Below are positions 25,878 through 34,187 of a stretch of 64,000 nt of DNA, piece after piece. Position 1 is the first letter of the stretch. Each line of letters opens with the position of its first letter. The DNA is from Ruegeria marina (lineage in GTDB: Bacteria; Pseudomonadota; Alphaproteobacteria; Rhodobacterales; Rhodobacteraceae), in NCBI RefSeq assembly GCF_900101475.1, contig NZ_FMZV01000010.1, positions 1 to 64,000 of the forward strand, in the 5' to 3' direction. A program made the position numbers and the translations under genes. The notes beneath the pieces are model-generated. The model was not told the DNA's origin and did not search any database. It saw only the letters and a program-made list of their open reading frames with translations.

Positions 25878-26840
25878 TCAGACCGGCGTGCGATAGCTCA
25901 TCCGCCGCACCGAGCCGGTCTTGGACCGCATCAGCAGGGTGGTGGTTTCCACCCAGCCCGGCTCGCGCTTGATGCGCGGCAACAGCGATCCGCCGGTCAC
26001 CCCGGTGGCGGCAAAGATCACGTCCGATGTCACCATCTCGTCGCGCGAATAGACGCGGTCCAGGTCGGTGATGCCGGCCTTGGCGGCACGGCCGCGCTCG
26101 TCGTCGTTACGGAACAGCAGCCGGCCAAAGATCTGGCCGCCCATGCATTTCAGCGCCGCGGCCGCCAGCACGCCCTCGGGCGCGCCGCCCGATCCCATGT
26201 ACATGTCGATGCCGGTCGTTTCGCTTTCGGCACAATGCATCACGCCGGCGACGTCGCCGTCGGTGATCAGCCGGATCGAGGCGCCGGTCTGGCGCACTTC
26301 GGCAATCATCGCCTCGTGGCGCGGGCGCTCCAGGATGCAGACGGTGATGTCCGACGGTTTGCAGCTCTTGGCCTTGGCCAGGGCTTCCACCCGCTCGCGT
26401 GGCGACATGTCGAGCGAGACGACACCCTCGGGATAGCCCGGACCGATGGCCAGCTTGTCCATGTAGACATCCGGCGCATGCAGCATCGAGCCGCGCGGAC
26501 CCATGGCGATCACGGTCAGCGCGTTGGGCATGTCCTTGGCGGTCAGCGTCGTGCCCTCAAGAGGATCCAGCGCGATGTCCACGCCCGGCCCGTTGCCGGT
26601 GCCCACTTCCTCGCCGATGTAAAGCATCGGTGCCTCGTCACGCTCACCTTCGCCAATCACCACCACGCCGGCGATGTCGAGCAGGTTCAACTGTTCGCGC
26701 ATGGCGTTCACGGCGGCCTGGTCGGCGGCTTTCTCGTCGCCGCGACCGATCAGCGAGGCCGAGGCCAGTGCAGCCTGTTCGGCCACGCGGGCGAGGCCCA
26801 GGGAAAGCATGCGGTCATGAAATTCGGGCTTGGACGACAT
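25878..26840 (-). CDS. glpX: Class II fructose-1,6-bisphosphatase
   Basis: Gluconeogenic enzyme removing the C1 phosphate of fructose-1,6-bisphosphate; in some bacteria also sedoheptulose-1,7-bisphosphatase. 320 residues, normal for GlpX. Metal/phosphate motif DPLEGTT near residue 92, plus IGEGERDEAPML and GSGGAPEGVLAAAALK. It lies 94 bp after hom on the same strand. The pairing hom-glpX-recJ is common in Rhodobacteraceae. Confidence 0.95.
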   Translation of the reverse strand: MSSKPEFHDRMLSLGLARVAEQAALASASLIGRGDEKAADQAAVNAMREQLNLLDIAGVVVIGEGERDEAPMLYIGEEVGTGNGPGVDIALDPLEGTTLTAKDMPNALTVIAMGPRGSMLHAPDVYMDKLAIGPGYPEGVVSLDMSPRERVEALAKAKSCKPSDITVCILERPRHEAMIAEVRQTGASIRLITDGDVAGVMHCAESETTGIDMYMGSGGAPEGVLAAAALKCMGGQIFGRLLFRNDDERGRAAKAGITDLDRVYSRDEMVTSDVIFAATGVTGGSLLPRIKREPGWVETTTLLMRSKTGSVRRMSYRTPV

Positions 26841-26934
26841 GAAGAATTCCTTGCATATGGCTTTTTTGACCCTCTAGCGCAGCGCAGCGGGGGTTCACAA
26901 GCGTGTTTGCGAAAAAGAACTGGAGTTCGGCCGA

Positions 26935-28221
26935 TTACACCGCCTCGATCCTCAAGGCCACCGGTTCGGCGGCCAGTACGCCGCTGTTGACCATGGCTTC
27001 GATCGCGGTGTCGATGGCCGCCCGCTGGGTCTTGTGGGTGACGATCACAACCGGCGCCTCGGCGCTTTCGTGCTGGGTCTGGCGCATCCGGTTGATGCTG
27101 ACCCCGGCATCGCCGAGCGCCGCGGCCACCTTGGCCAGCGCGCCGGGACGGTCGGGCAGCAGGAGCCGCAGGTAGTAGGGGGCGGGCGAGTTCGACTGGG
27201 CGCTGTCGGCATCGGCGAGCGTGCTGGCCGGCTGCCCGAAGACCGGCAGCCGGAAGCCGCGCGCGATGTCGCAGATGTCGCCCAGAACCGCGCTGGCGGT
27301 TGGGCCTTCGCCAGCGCCCGGACCGCGCAGCACGATCTGTTCGACCGCGTCGCCTTCGATCACAACCATGTTGGTGCCGCCCTCGAGCTGGCCCAGCGGC
27401 GACTCCGCTGGCACCAGGCAGGGCCGCATCCGCTGTTCCAGCCCGCGACCGGTGCGCTGCGCCACGCCCAGCAGCTTGATGCGATAGCCCATGTCGGCGG
27501 CATAGGTGATGTCCTCGAGGTTGATGCGCTGGATACCCTCGATGTCGATCCCGTCGAAATCCGGCCTTGTGCCAAAGGCGATGGCCGACAGCAACGCCAG
27601 CTTGTGGGCCGCGTCGATGCCACCCACGTCGAGGTTCGGATCGGCTTCGAGGTATCCCAACTGGGCGCATTCCTCGAAGAGGGCATTGTAGCCTTTGCGC
27701 TGCGATTCCATGCGCGTCAGGATGTAGTTGCAGGTACCGTTCATCACCCCCATAACGCGGGTGATCCGGTTGCCGGCGAGCCCTTCGGTCAGCGCCTTGA
27801 TGACGGGGATGCCACCGGCGACGGCCGCCTCGAACCGGATCACGCGGCCTGCGGCTTCGGCCTGTTCAGCCAGGGCCTGGCCATGGATGGCCAGCAGCGC
27901 CTTGTTGGCGGTGACCACGTCCTTGCCGGATTCCAGCGCGGCCTCGATCGAAGCCTTGGCGGGACCATTTTCGCCGCCCATCAGTTCGACATAGACGTCG
28001 ATGTCGTCACGGCGAGCCAGCGCCACCGGATCGGTTTCCCAAGCATAAGACTTGAGGTTCACGCCCCTGTCCCTGGTCGCGTCGCGTGCAGATACGGCTA
28101 CGATCTCGATGCGGCGGCCCGTGCGGGACTCCAGCAGATCGGCCTGGCGGCGAATGATGCGGACAACGCCTGCTCCAACAGTGCCCAATCCCGCGATCCC
28201 GAGCCGCAATGCTGGTTTCAT
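26935..28221 (-). CDS. hom: Homoserine dehydrogenase with ACT domain
   Basis: Reduces aspartate semialdehyde to homoserine for threonine, methionine and isoleucine synthesis. 428 residues. NAD-binding LGIAGLGTVGAGVVR at the N-terminus, catalytic domain motif MNGTCNYILTRM followed by YLEADPNLDVGGIDAAHKL, the homoserine dehydrogenase signature. The last 80 residues form an ACT domain, expected to give threonine feedback control. First gene of the hom-glpX-recJ run. Confidence 0.96.
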   Translation of the reverse strand: MKPALRLGIAGLGTVGAGVVRIIRRQADLLESRTGRRIEIVAVSARDATRDRGVNLKSYAWETDPVALARRDDIDVYVELMGGENGPAKASIEAALESGKDVVTANKALLAIHGQALAEQAEAAGRVIRFEAAVAGGIPVIKALTEGLAGNRITRVMGVMNGTCNYILTRMESQRKGYNALFEECAQLGYLEADPNLDVGGIDAAHKLALLSAIAFGTRPDFDGIDIEGIQRINLEDITYAADMGYRIKLLGVAQRTGRGLEQRMRPCLVPAESPLGQLEGGTNMVVIEGDAVEQIVLRGPGAGEGPTASAVLGDICDIARGFRLPVFGQPASTLADADSAQSNSPAPYYLRLLLPDRPGALAKVAAALGDAGVSINRMRQTQHESAEAPVVIVTHKTQRAAIDTAIEAMVNSGVLAAEPVALRIEAV

Positions 28222-28322
28222 GCTGTCAGTCCTTTCTGCTCGTCTCCGGCGCAGCCAGCGCGACCGCTGCCCTTGTGCCGTGCCTTAGCCGGATCAGCGC
28301 GGGCGTGCAACGTGTGCAGAGG

Positions 28323-28607
28323 TTATTCGGTGACGGATTCGTTCAGGCGGGTGCGCTCTGCCTCGTCCAGAACAGGCTGGCGCAGACGCCGGGCGCGCGC
28401 CTCGAGCGCGGCGCGGCGCGATGCAAGACTTTGCTCCAGCTTCCTGGCCTCGTCTTCGGCGATAACGGCAGGACCAAGGGTTTCGTCGAGCGGGATCAAC
28501 CGGGGAAAGGATTTGCTCTGTAGATCGGGCCTGATCTGCTCGTTCAGTTCGGGCACCTGAGTACAGGCGGCAGTGAGGACGAGGAGGACGAGGCTGAGAC
28601 GGGACAT
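28323..28607 (-). CDS. Small predicted lipoprotein
   Basis: 94 residues. Signal peptide with lipobox LTAAC (Cys15), so probably acylated and membrane anchored. The mature part is charged and helix-prone (about residues 50-90, rich in Glu, Arg and Ala), possibly a short coiled coil. No family recognised. It lies 101 bp before hom and is divergent from the TetR gene, whose operator is 71 bp upstream of this start, so it may be under the same control. Confidence 0.7.
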   Translation of the reverse strand: MSRLSLVLLVLTAACTQVPELNEQIRPDLQSKSFPRLIPLDETLGPAVIAEDEARKLEQSLASRRAALEARARRLRQPVLDEAERTRLNESVTE

Positions 28608-28677
28608 GCGGGAAGCCAGGGTGATGTTTCCGGTATCTTTGTCGCGCTTTCCGGGGGGGCGTGCAAGTGGGGCTTTT

Positions 28678-28697
28678 ATCTGAACAAATGTTCAGAT
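28678..28697. promoter_or_regulatory. TetR-family operator palindrome
   Basis: Perfect 8-bp arms ATCTGAAC and GTTCAGAT around AAAT, 11 bp upstream of the TetR start codon and between two divergent genes. The half-site TGAAC/GTTCA is usual for TetR regulators. Autoregulation is the natural reading. Confidence 0.75.
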
Positions 28698-28708
28698 AGC
28701 GTTATGCC

Positions 28709-29293
28709 ATGGCACGTACTCAGGGTTCCCATTCCGATATCACCGGCCCGCGCATCCAGGACGCCGCTCTGCGGTTGTTTGCGCAACATGGTTTTGCCGC
28801 AGTCTCCATGCGGCAGATTGCGGGTGAGGTCGGGGTGCAGGCGGGGGCGCTCTATAACTACACTCCCGACAAGCAGAGCCTGCTTTTCGGGTTGATGCAT
28901 CGTCACATGGACGAACTCCTGACCGCGCGTGCCGGTCAGTGGGGGGGCGATGCGCTGTCGCGGCTGCGCGATTTCGTGAGCTTTCACATCCGGTTCCACC
29001 TCGACCGGCCCGACGAGGTGTTCATCGCCTACATGGAGTTGCGGAACCTCACGCCCGAGAATTTCGCCACCATCGAAGCGCTACGCAGGCGGTATGAGGA
29101 CGATCTGGAAGCGATCCTGCGGGCGGGCGTGTCCGAAGGGGCATTCGATGTGCCCGACACCAAGATCGCGACACTTGCGGTGATCGCGATGCTGAATGGG
29201 GTCAATACCTGGTATCGCGCGGGCGGGCGCCTGTCACTGGACCAGGTCGAAGGCATCTACTGGGACATGGTGCGCAAGGCGGTCGCCGCGTAA
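28709..29293 (+). CDS. TetR/AcrR-family transcriptional regulator
   Basis: 194 residues. The N-terminal helix-turn-helix is seen in RIQDAALRLFAQHGFAAVSM through VGVQAGALYNYTPDK (about residues 12-55). The rest is an all-helical ligand-binding domain. The sequence resembles regulators of fatty-acid or acyl-CoA genes, but no such gene is adjacent. The palindrome 11 bp before the ATG indicates autorepression. No ribosome-binding site is obvious, so a leaderless or weakly translated message is possible. Confidence 0.9.
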   Translation: MARTQGSHSDITGPRIQDAALRLFAQHGFAAVSMRQIAGEVGVQAGALYNYTPDKQSLLFGLMHRHMDELLTARAGQWGGDALSRLRDFVSFHIRFHLDRPDEVFIAYMELRNLTPENFATIEALRRRYEDDLEAILRAGVSEGAFDVPDTKIATLAVIAMLNGVNTWYRAGGRLSLDQVEGIYWDMVRKAVAA

Positions 29294-29316
29294 CCATCGG
29301 GTTACGCGGCTCCGTT

Positions 29317-30228
29317 TCAGTGCGCGGGGCGGATGAACGTGCCATTGCGCAGGTCGCGCATCGCCTGCATCAACTCTTCCTGCGTGTTCATCACGATCGG
29401 ACCGTGCCAGGCCACCGGCTCGGCGATCGGCGCGCCCGAGATCAGCAGGAAGCGCACACCTTCGGGACCTGCCTGAACCGTCACCTCGTCGCCGGTACCG
29501 AAGCGGATCAGGGTGCGGTTGCCGGACAGGTCGCGGATGTTGACCTCCTCGCCCGCGACCTCCTTTTCCAGCAGCACGCCGGTGGGGGCGGAGGCGTCGG
29601 CGAAAGCGCCGGCCCCTTCGAACACATAGGCGAAGGCGCGGCGGTAGGTGTCGATCCTGAAGGTTTTCTTCACGCCGGCGGGCACGAAGACATCAAGGTA
29701 CTGCGGATCGGCGGCGATTCCGTCCACAGGGCCGGTCTTGCCCCAGAAACTGCCGACGATGACCTTCACGCGGGTGCCGTCGTCGTCGATGATCTCGGGG
29801 ATCTCGCTGCCGCGCACGTCCTGGTAGCGGGGGGCTGTCATCTTCTGCGCCGCCGGCAGGTTGCCCCAGAGCTGGAAGCCGTGCATCTGGCCTTGCGCAT
29901 TGCCCTTGGGCATTTCCTGATGCAGGATGCCCGACCCGGCGGTCATCCACTGGACGTCGCCCGCACCCAGCGTGCCGGTATTACCCAGCGAGTCGCCGTG
30001 TTCAACGGTGCCCGAAAGCACATAGGTGATGGTTTCGATGCCGCGATGCGGGTGCCACGGGAACCCGCGCAGATAGTCCTGCGGATATTCGTTGCGGAAA
30101 TCGTCGAACAGCAGGAACGGGTCCAGTTCGGTCGGGTCCTGGAACCCGAAGGCCCGGTGCAGCTTGACGCCCGCACCTTCGAGCGCCGGGGTGGCGCGGC
30201 GGGTTTCGAGGATCGGTCGGATGGACAT
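29317..30228 (-). CDS. Pirin family protein
   Basis: 303 residues of a bicupin pirin. The N-terminal cupin contains FPWHPHRGIETITYVLSG with metal-ligand His residues, EHGDSLGNTG and SGILHQEMP, which are standard pirin motifs. The C-terminal pirin domain follows. Bacterial pirins bind Fe and can have quercetinase-type activity or bind partner enzymes; the role here is unknown. The start at 30228 is chosen for GGAGG 8 bp upstream and for the MSIRPI alignment start. Convergent with the TetR gene. Confidence 0.93.
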   Translation of the reverse strand: MSIRPILETRRATPALEGAGVKLHRAFGFQDPTELDPFLLFDDFRNEYPQDYLRGFPWHPHRGIETITYVLSGTVEHGDSLGNTGTLGAGDVQWMTAGSGILHQEMPKGNAQGQMHGFQLWGNLPAAQKMTAPRYQDVRGSEIPEIIDDDGTRVKVIVGSFWGKTGPVDGIAADPQYLDVFVPAGVKKTFRIDTYRRAFAYVFEGAGAFADASAPTGVLLEKEVAGEEVNIRDLSGNRTLIRFGTGDEVTVQAGPEGVRFLLISGAPIAEPVAWHGPIVMNTQEELMQAMRDLRNGTFIRPAH

Positions 30229-30626
30229 ATGAGTGCCTCCTGGCAAGTGGGTTGGCGTTAAGATAGTCACTCGACCGCGTCAGGCAAATCCGTATGCGGT
30301 CACCGTGACTGTGCAAATTTGCGAAGCGGTCGCCCCGGCGCGGGATGGCCTCCATCCGGTAGGAGGAGAAAAACGCCTGCTTCTGCCTGGATTTCACCCG
30401 CTTGTCCCGCATGGCGCGGATGAAAACATCGTTGCGCTGTGAGAAACGCTCGAAAGTCCCGGTCGCGTCGATGCAGGCCGAGGTATCGTCGGCGAGCCTG
30501 GGGCGGGGCGGTTGGCGGGAAAGCTCATGAACGGCACGCCAACTCGGGGTTTGTGGGTAGGGCAATGGGTCTGTTCCGTGCGTGTGCGATGGGATAAGGG
30601 AGGTGGAACGGAGAGAGGATCGGAAC
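30229..30626. other. Intergenic region between pirin and a membrane protein gene
   Basis: 398 bp between divergent genes. It must hold promoters for both. No regulator gene, RNA or clear operator was recognised, and no frame in it has convincing codon use. Confidence 0.5.
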
Positions 30627-31112
30627 ATGCAGGATGACGTGGTGGCGGTTGTGGAGGCATCGGCGCCCCGGCGGTGGCTGGCCCTTGTGATGCTTGTTGG
30701 GCTTGGCGGGCTGCTGATCTACGTGGCCCTGGCAACGCCGCCGACGTTCTTTTGGCAAGTTTTTCTGATCGCGCTCGGCGCGGCGTCATTGTGGATGGCG
30801 CAAGGCATGTATGCGGCAACTGCGGGACGGGTCGAATTGACGGACAGCACCTTGCGCAGCGGCACCGGCGAAGTGATCGCGCTGGTCGAGGATATCGAAC
30901 AGATCGAGCGCGGCGCTTTCGCCTTCAAGCCGTCGAACGGGTTCCTGATCCGCACGCGGACTCCGGCCGCCCGTGCCTGGCGTCCCGGCCTGTGGTGGCG
31001 GATTGGCCGCCGCATCGGGGTGGGCGGGGTCACGCCCGGTTCGCAGACGAAATTCATGGCCGAGATGATCTCGGCCATGATTGCGGAGCGGGACGGGAAT
31101 CTGCCGCACTGA
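30627..31112 (+). CDS. Hypothetical inner-membrane protein with two helices
   Basis: 161 residues. Two adjacent hydrophobic segments (about residues 17-37 and 43-63) are followed by a roughly 95-residue cytoplasmic domain with alternating strands (RVELTDSTLRSGTGEVIALV). The layout resembles small bacterial PH-like membrane proteins, but no family was recognised with certainty. The start ATG follows GGAGAGAGGATCGGAAC. It converges with the Tad genes with only 3 bp between stops. Confidence 0.75.
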   Translation: MQDDVVAVVEASAPRRWLALVMLVGLGGLLIYVALATPPTFFWQVFLIALGAASLWMAQGMYAATAGRVELTDSTLRSGTGEVIALVEDIEQIERGAFAFKPSNGFLIRTRTPAARAWRPGLWWRIGRRIGVGGVTPGSQTKFMAEMISAMIAERDGNLPH

Positions 31113-31115
31113 GCG

Positions 31116-31667
31116 TCAGACGCTGCCGGCGATCTCGTTGGTGAAGCGCGGCCGCGTGAAGATGAAGCTTTCCATCACCGTATCGTCCAGGCCGACGCTG
31201 AAGGGCGCCTGATAGGTGTTCTTAGTTTCAACCAGGATCAGCGTGTCCAGATCCGACATCGGCGGCAGGCTCGCGCTGATCGCGTCAACATTCGTATTGG
31301 TCAGGCTGGTGGGGAAACCGCGGTTTGCCGACCACCGCACCCGGTGCCTGTTTTGCCTTGCCTCGTAGCGCAACAGCGATATGCGGACCTGCAGATTGTT
31401 GGGACTGCCCACCATTCGTGCATAAAGATCGACCATCGAGTTGATATAGGCGTCGTCGATCGTGCGGGTTTCGCGCGAGATCAGGTCGCCGATCGTATAG
31501 GCGGCCTTCACGTTCGAGGCCGCTTCGCGATAGCCATCGAAATAGGTGTAGCCGATCATCAGGGTCCAGAACAGGATCGGGATCGTAAGCAGCGCTTCGA
31601 CCGCGATAGAGCCCTCCTCGTTCGAGCGAAACCGTTTTAGCCTCTTCTTGATGCGATCTGTAAACAT
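31116..31667 (-). CDS. TadE/TadF-like pilus assembly protein
   Basis: 183 residues. A short basic N-terminus (RIKKRLKRFRSNEEGSIAVEALLTIPILFW) leads into a single membrane helix with the pseudopilin-like Glu-Gly-Ser and Val-Glu of TadE-like proteins; the remainder is extracytoplasmic. TadE/F pseudopilins are minor components of Flp-type adhesive pili. It is third in a run with another TadE-like gene and TadG. No tadA, tadB, rcpA or flp gene lies in the window. Confidence 0.8.
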   Translation of the reverse strand: MFTDRIKKRLKRFRSNEEGSIAVEALLTIPILFWTLMIGYTYFDGYREAASNVKAAYTIGDLISRETRTIDDAYINSMVDLYARMVGSPNNLQVRISLLRYEARQNRHRVRWSANRGFPTSLTNTNVDAISASLPPMSDLDTLILVETKNTYQAPFSVGLDDTVMESFIFTRPRFTNEIAGSV

Positions 31668-31670
31668 GGC

Positions 31671-32204
31671 TTACAATGGCTCCTGCACGAAGACGGACAT
31701 GGCGGTCAGGGCGTACTGGCCTTCGGCATTGGCAAGGGTCGCACCCAATGTTGACGAAGGAAAGATCGGGTTGATCTTTGCGCAAGCCCGCAGGACCATC
31801 AGTTCGTTGGCCTGGCCGTTTTCGAATTGACGCACCGGCCGGACCTCTTCCGAGAGATCCGTGCAGTCCGGCTGGAGCGGAATGGTGATGCCGACATAGG
31901 GATCCTGGCGGATCATCTCGAGCTTGAGATTGGTGCTGCAATTTCGGATGAAAACGGCCTTTTCACAAATATCCACCTTGAGCTGGTCATGTCCGGGGTT
32001 GCTGCCCGTGTTCAGGCGCAGATCCCGCACGACGATGTCGACGGCGCGTTCCAGCATGGCATGATTGAGTGTCATGAAGGTCAGTTCGACCGCTGCCAGC
32101 ATGACGCCTACGATGGCGGGAAAGACAATGACGAATTCCACCGTGGCATTGCCGTCCTCGCATCTGCGGAACCGGCGCAGAAACCTGGTCAGTTTGCGGG
32201 TCAT
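31671..32204 (-). CDS. TadE-family pseudopilin
   Basis: 177 residues. The N-terminus RRFRRCEDGNATVEFVIVFP is the typical TadE prepilin region (Gly, then TVEF followed by a hydrophobic helix). The mature part is secreted or periplasmic and has several Cys (CEKAVFIRNC, DCTDL, RACAK) that may form disulfides. It overlaps tadG by 4 bp and is 3 bp from the next gene, a tight operon. Confidence 0.85.
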   Translation of the reverse strand: MTRKLTRFLRRFRRCEDGNATVEFVIVFPAIVGVMLAAVELTFMTLNHAMLERAVDIVVRDLRLNTGSNPGHDQLKVDICEKAVFIRNCSTNLKLEMIRQDPYVGITIPLQPDCTDLSEEVRPVRQFENGQANELMVLRACAKINPIFPSSTLGATLANAEGQYALTAMSVFVQEPL

Positions 32205-33874
32205 TGTGTCAGCCTCAGTTTGCGGATCGACGATGCGATCGAGGTGAAGGCGTCACTGATTTCCAGCCCGAACGCATCGTAATAGTGGCTGTCCGAGCTT
32301 GCACAGTCCTTTAGCACACGGCGACCGTTCGCAGGTGCTTCGAAACCGACACTGTAGACGATGATGCCTTGGTCCTTGGCGGCGTCGCAGACGTTCTTGG
32401 TTCTCTGGTCCTTGGCCGAGGCTTCCTTCTTGGAGAAAGCCGACTCGTACCAATCGGCCCAGGCGCTGCTGGTGAACTCGTAGTTGTAGTAGGCGTTGTA
32501 GGCCAGCGAGACCTTGTTGAGCAGCTCTGCATAGGTCAGCCGCACGGCGGTGCCGGGTTCGTCCTGCATGGCGCAGCTATAGGTCCCGCTCGAGTTGGTT
32601 CCGCAAACCTGGCTTTGGCCGTTGCCGTATGGATGATCGGACCAGGTGTTCTGATCCGGCCAGTAATACTGGTTTCCGCCATTGTCGTGGAAGACACTGA
32701 ACGCGTTCCGTGTGTTGGTGTCGGGAGAGCCGCTGATAGCGTCCTCTGCCGCGTTGTACCAAACATTGGACAGGCCTGTGCGCATTGACGGGTTCAGCAT
32801 GTACTGGTCGGTGTTCTCGCCGTCTGACATGACGATCAGCACTTTCAGGACATCCCCCGAGTCATAGGCGCTGGGTCGGCCGGAAAAGTGAGCTGCGACC
32901 TTGTTCTGCGCGATAAGCCCGTCGATCACGCTTTGAGTGCCAGGATCGAGCATGACGATGCCCCATTTCGCACCGATGTCGATGGAGGTATTCCCACGCG
33001 CGGTCATGCCGTCGATGTAGTTATCCAAGACGGTCTGGTTGTCGGTAAACGGCAGGATCGCGGCACTGGCGCGAATTGGGCAGACCGGAGTCTGGATCGG
33101 ATCCTTGGAATAGGTGAACGGATCGAAATGCATCGTGCGTTCCAGCGGCGTGATGCGGGACAGGCCGGGCTGGCTGAATTCGTCGTCGATGAAGTTCACG
33201 CAATACGAATAGTCGTGCTCGGTGCTGACGTTGTAAAATTGCAGGATGTCTGAACCTGCGTTGACCTGGCTGGCATAGGGGATGATCGAGATCGAAACCG
33301 CACCCGGCTGGGTGGCTGAAAGCATCTGGTCCACGAAGTCCTTGGCCGCGACCTTCAGATTGTACAGGCGGTTGTTGCTGCTCATCGAACTCGATACGTC
33401 GAGCACGAGCGAAATCTCGACATTGCCGATGCTCTCCTCGGCGGTGCTTGCCGCCGGGATGGTGAGACTGTCATAGCCCGACAGTTTCATGAAATGGGTT
33501 GGCAATTCCGCCGTCGCCGTGGCGGAGACCCTGCGGAACCCCAATCCCTCGTCAACAACTATGGAGGAGAGGTATTGCAGCAGGCCGGCTTTTTCGAGGT
33601 AGGATCTTACCACCGTTTCCGGCGATACGAGCTGGTCCAGGTCGGCGGCGGCCAGAACGGCGCGGTCGAGCGTGTACTGAAGCGAGGCCCGTTTCTGCTC
33701 GTATCGCATCAGGTCGACGCCGATACCGGCGGCTCCTACCATGGCCAGGAAAAGGAAGAGGGCGAGGATGGTCATTGCGCCGTCCTCGGCGCGCATGAAG
33801 GCGCGGTATCCGCGAATTGCGCGACGCGGTGCATGTTTCACGGCAACGCGGCGGCGGCCAAGTGACTTGTACAT
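32201..33874 (-). CDS. TadG-like protein with von Willebrand A domain
   Basis: 557 residues. N-terminal membrane helix after MRAEDGAMTILALFLFLA (TadG/Flp-associated helical region), then a vWA domain whose MIDAS motif reads LDVSSSMS (about residue 160) with a later MSDGEN. Such proteins stabilise or anchor Flp pili and bind surface partners through the metal site. First gene of the three-gene Tad cluster. GGTGAAAG precedes the ATG. Confidence 0.87.
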   Translation of the reverse strand: MYKSLGRRRVAVKHAPRRAIRGYRAFMRAEDGAMTILALFLFLAMVGAAGIGVDLMRYEQKRASLQYTLDRAVLAAADLDQLVSPETVVRSYLEKAGLLQYLSSIVVDEGLGFRRVSATATAELPTHFMKLSGYDSLTIPAASTAEESIGNVEISLVLDVSSSMSSNNRLYNLKVAAKDFVDQMLSATQPGAVSISIIPYASQVNAGSDILQFYNVSTEHDYSYCVNFIDDEFSQPGLSRITPLERTMHFDPFTYSKDPIQTPVCPIRASAAILPFTDNQTVLDNYIDGMTARGNTSIDIGAKWGIVMLDPGTQSVIDGLIAQNKVAAHFSGRPSAYDSGDVLKVLIVMSDGENTDQYMLNPSMRTGLSNVWYNAAEDAISGSPDTNTRNAFSVFHDNGGNQYYWPDQNTWSDHPYGNGQSQVCGTNSSGTYSCAMQDEPGTAVRLTYAELLNKVSLAYNAYYNYEFTSSAWADWYESAFSKKEASAKDQRTKNVCDAAKDQGIIVYSVGFEAPANGRRVLKDCASSDSHYYDAFGLEISDAFTSIASSIRKLRLTQ

Positions 33875-34187
33875 CTTTCACCTACCTTTCCGGCAGAACC
33901 CCAGCCGGAGATCACAGTTCCAATGCGCAGAAATGCACGTGAAACATGGCAGCAATGGGGCGCAAATGGCCCCAAACAGAGAACGTTAACAATTGCTTGG
34001 CGACATTTTCGCCGGGAGCCCGGATTTGTTTCCGCAGCTGTTACAATGCGGCTCGAATCGCCGTTCGGACGCTTGACTGAAACTGCAACCGTTTAAAAAA
34101 GTGGCGCTTTGTGGATGCTGCGGCCTATGTTGCCTGCGACAAGGTGTCGTCAGTCGAGTCACCAAAGGTCATGGAGGTTTTGAGACA
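33875..34187. other. Intergenic region between tadG and glutamate dehydrogenase gene
   Basis: 313 bp between divergent genes. A TTGACT at 34073-34078 is followed by AT-rich sequence at 34092-34100, but the spacing is short for a standard promoter. Nothing else recognised. Confidence 0.45.
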
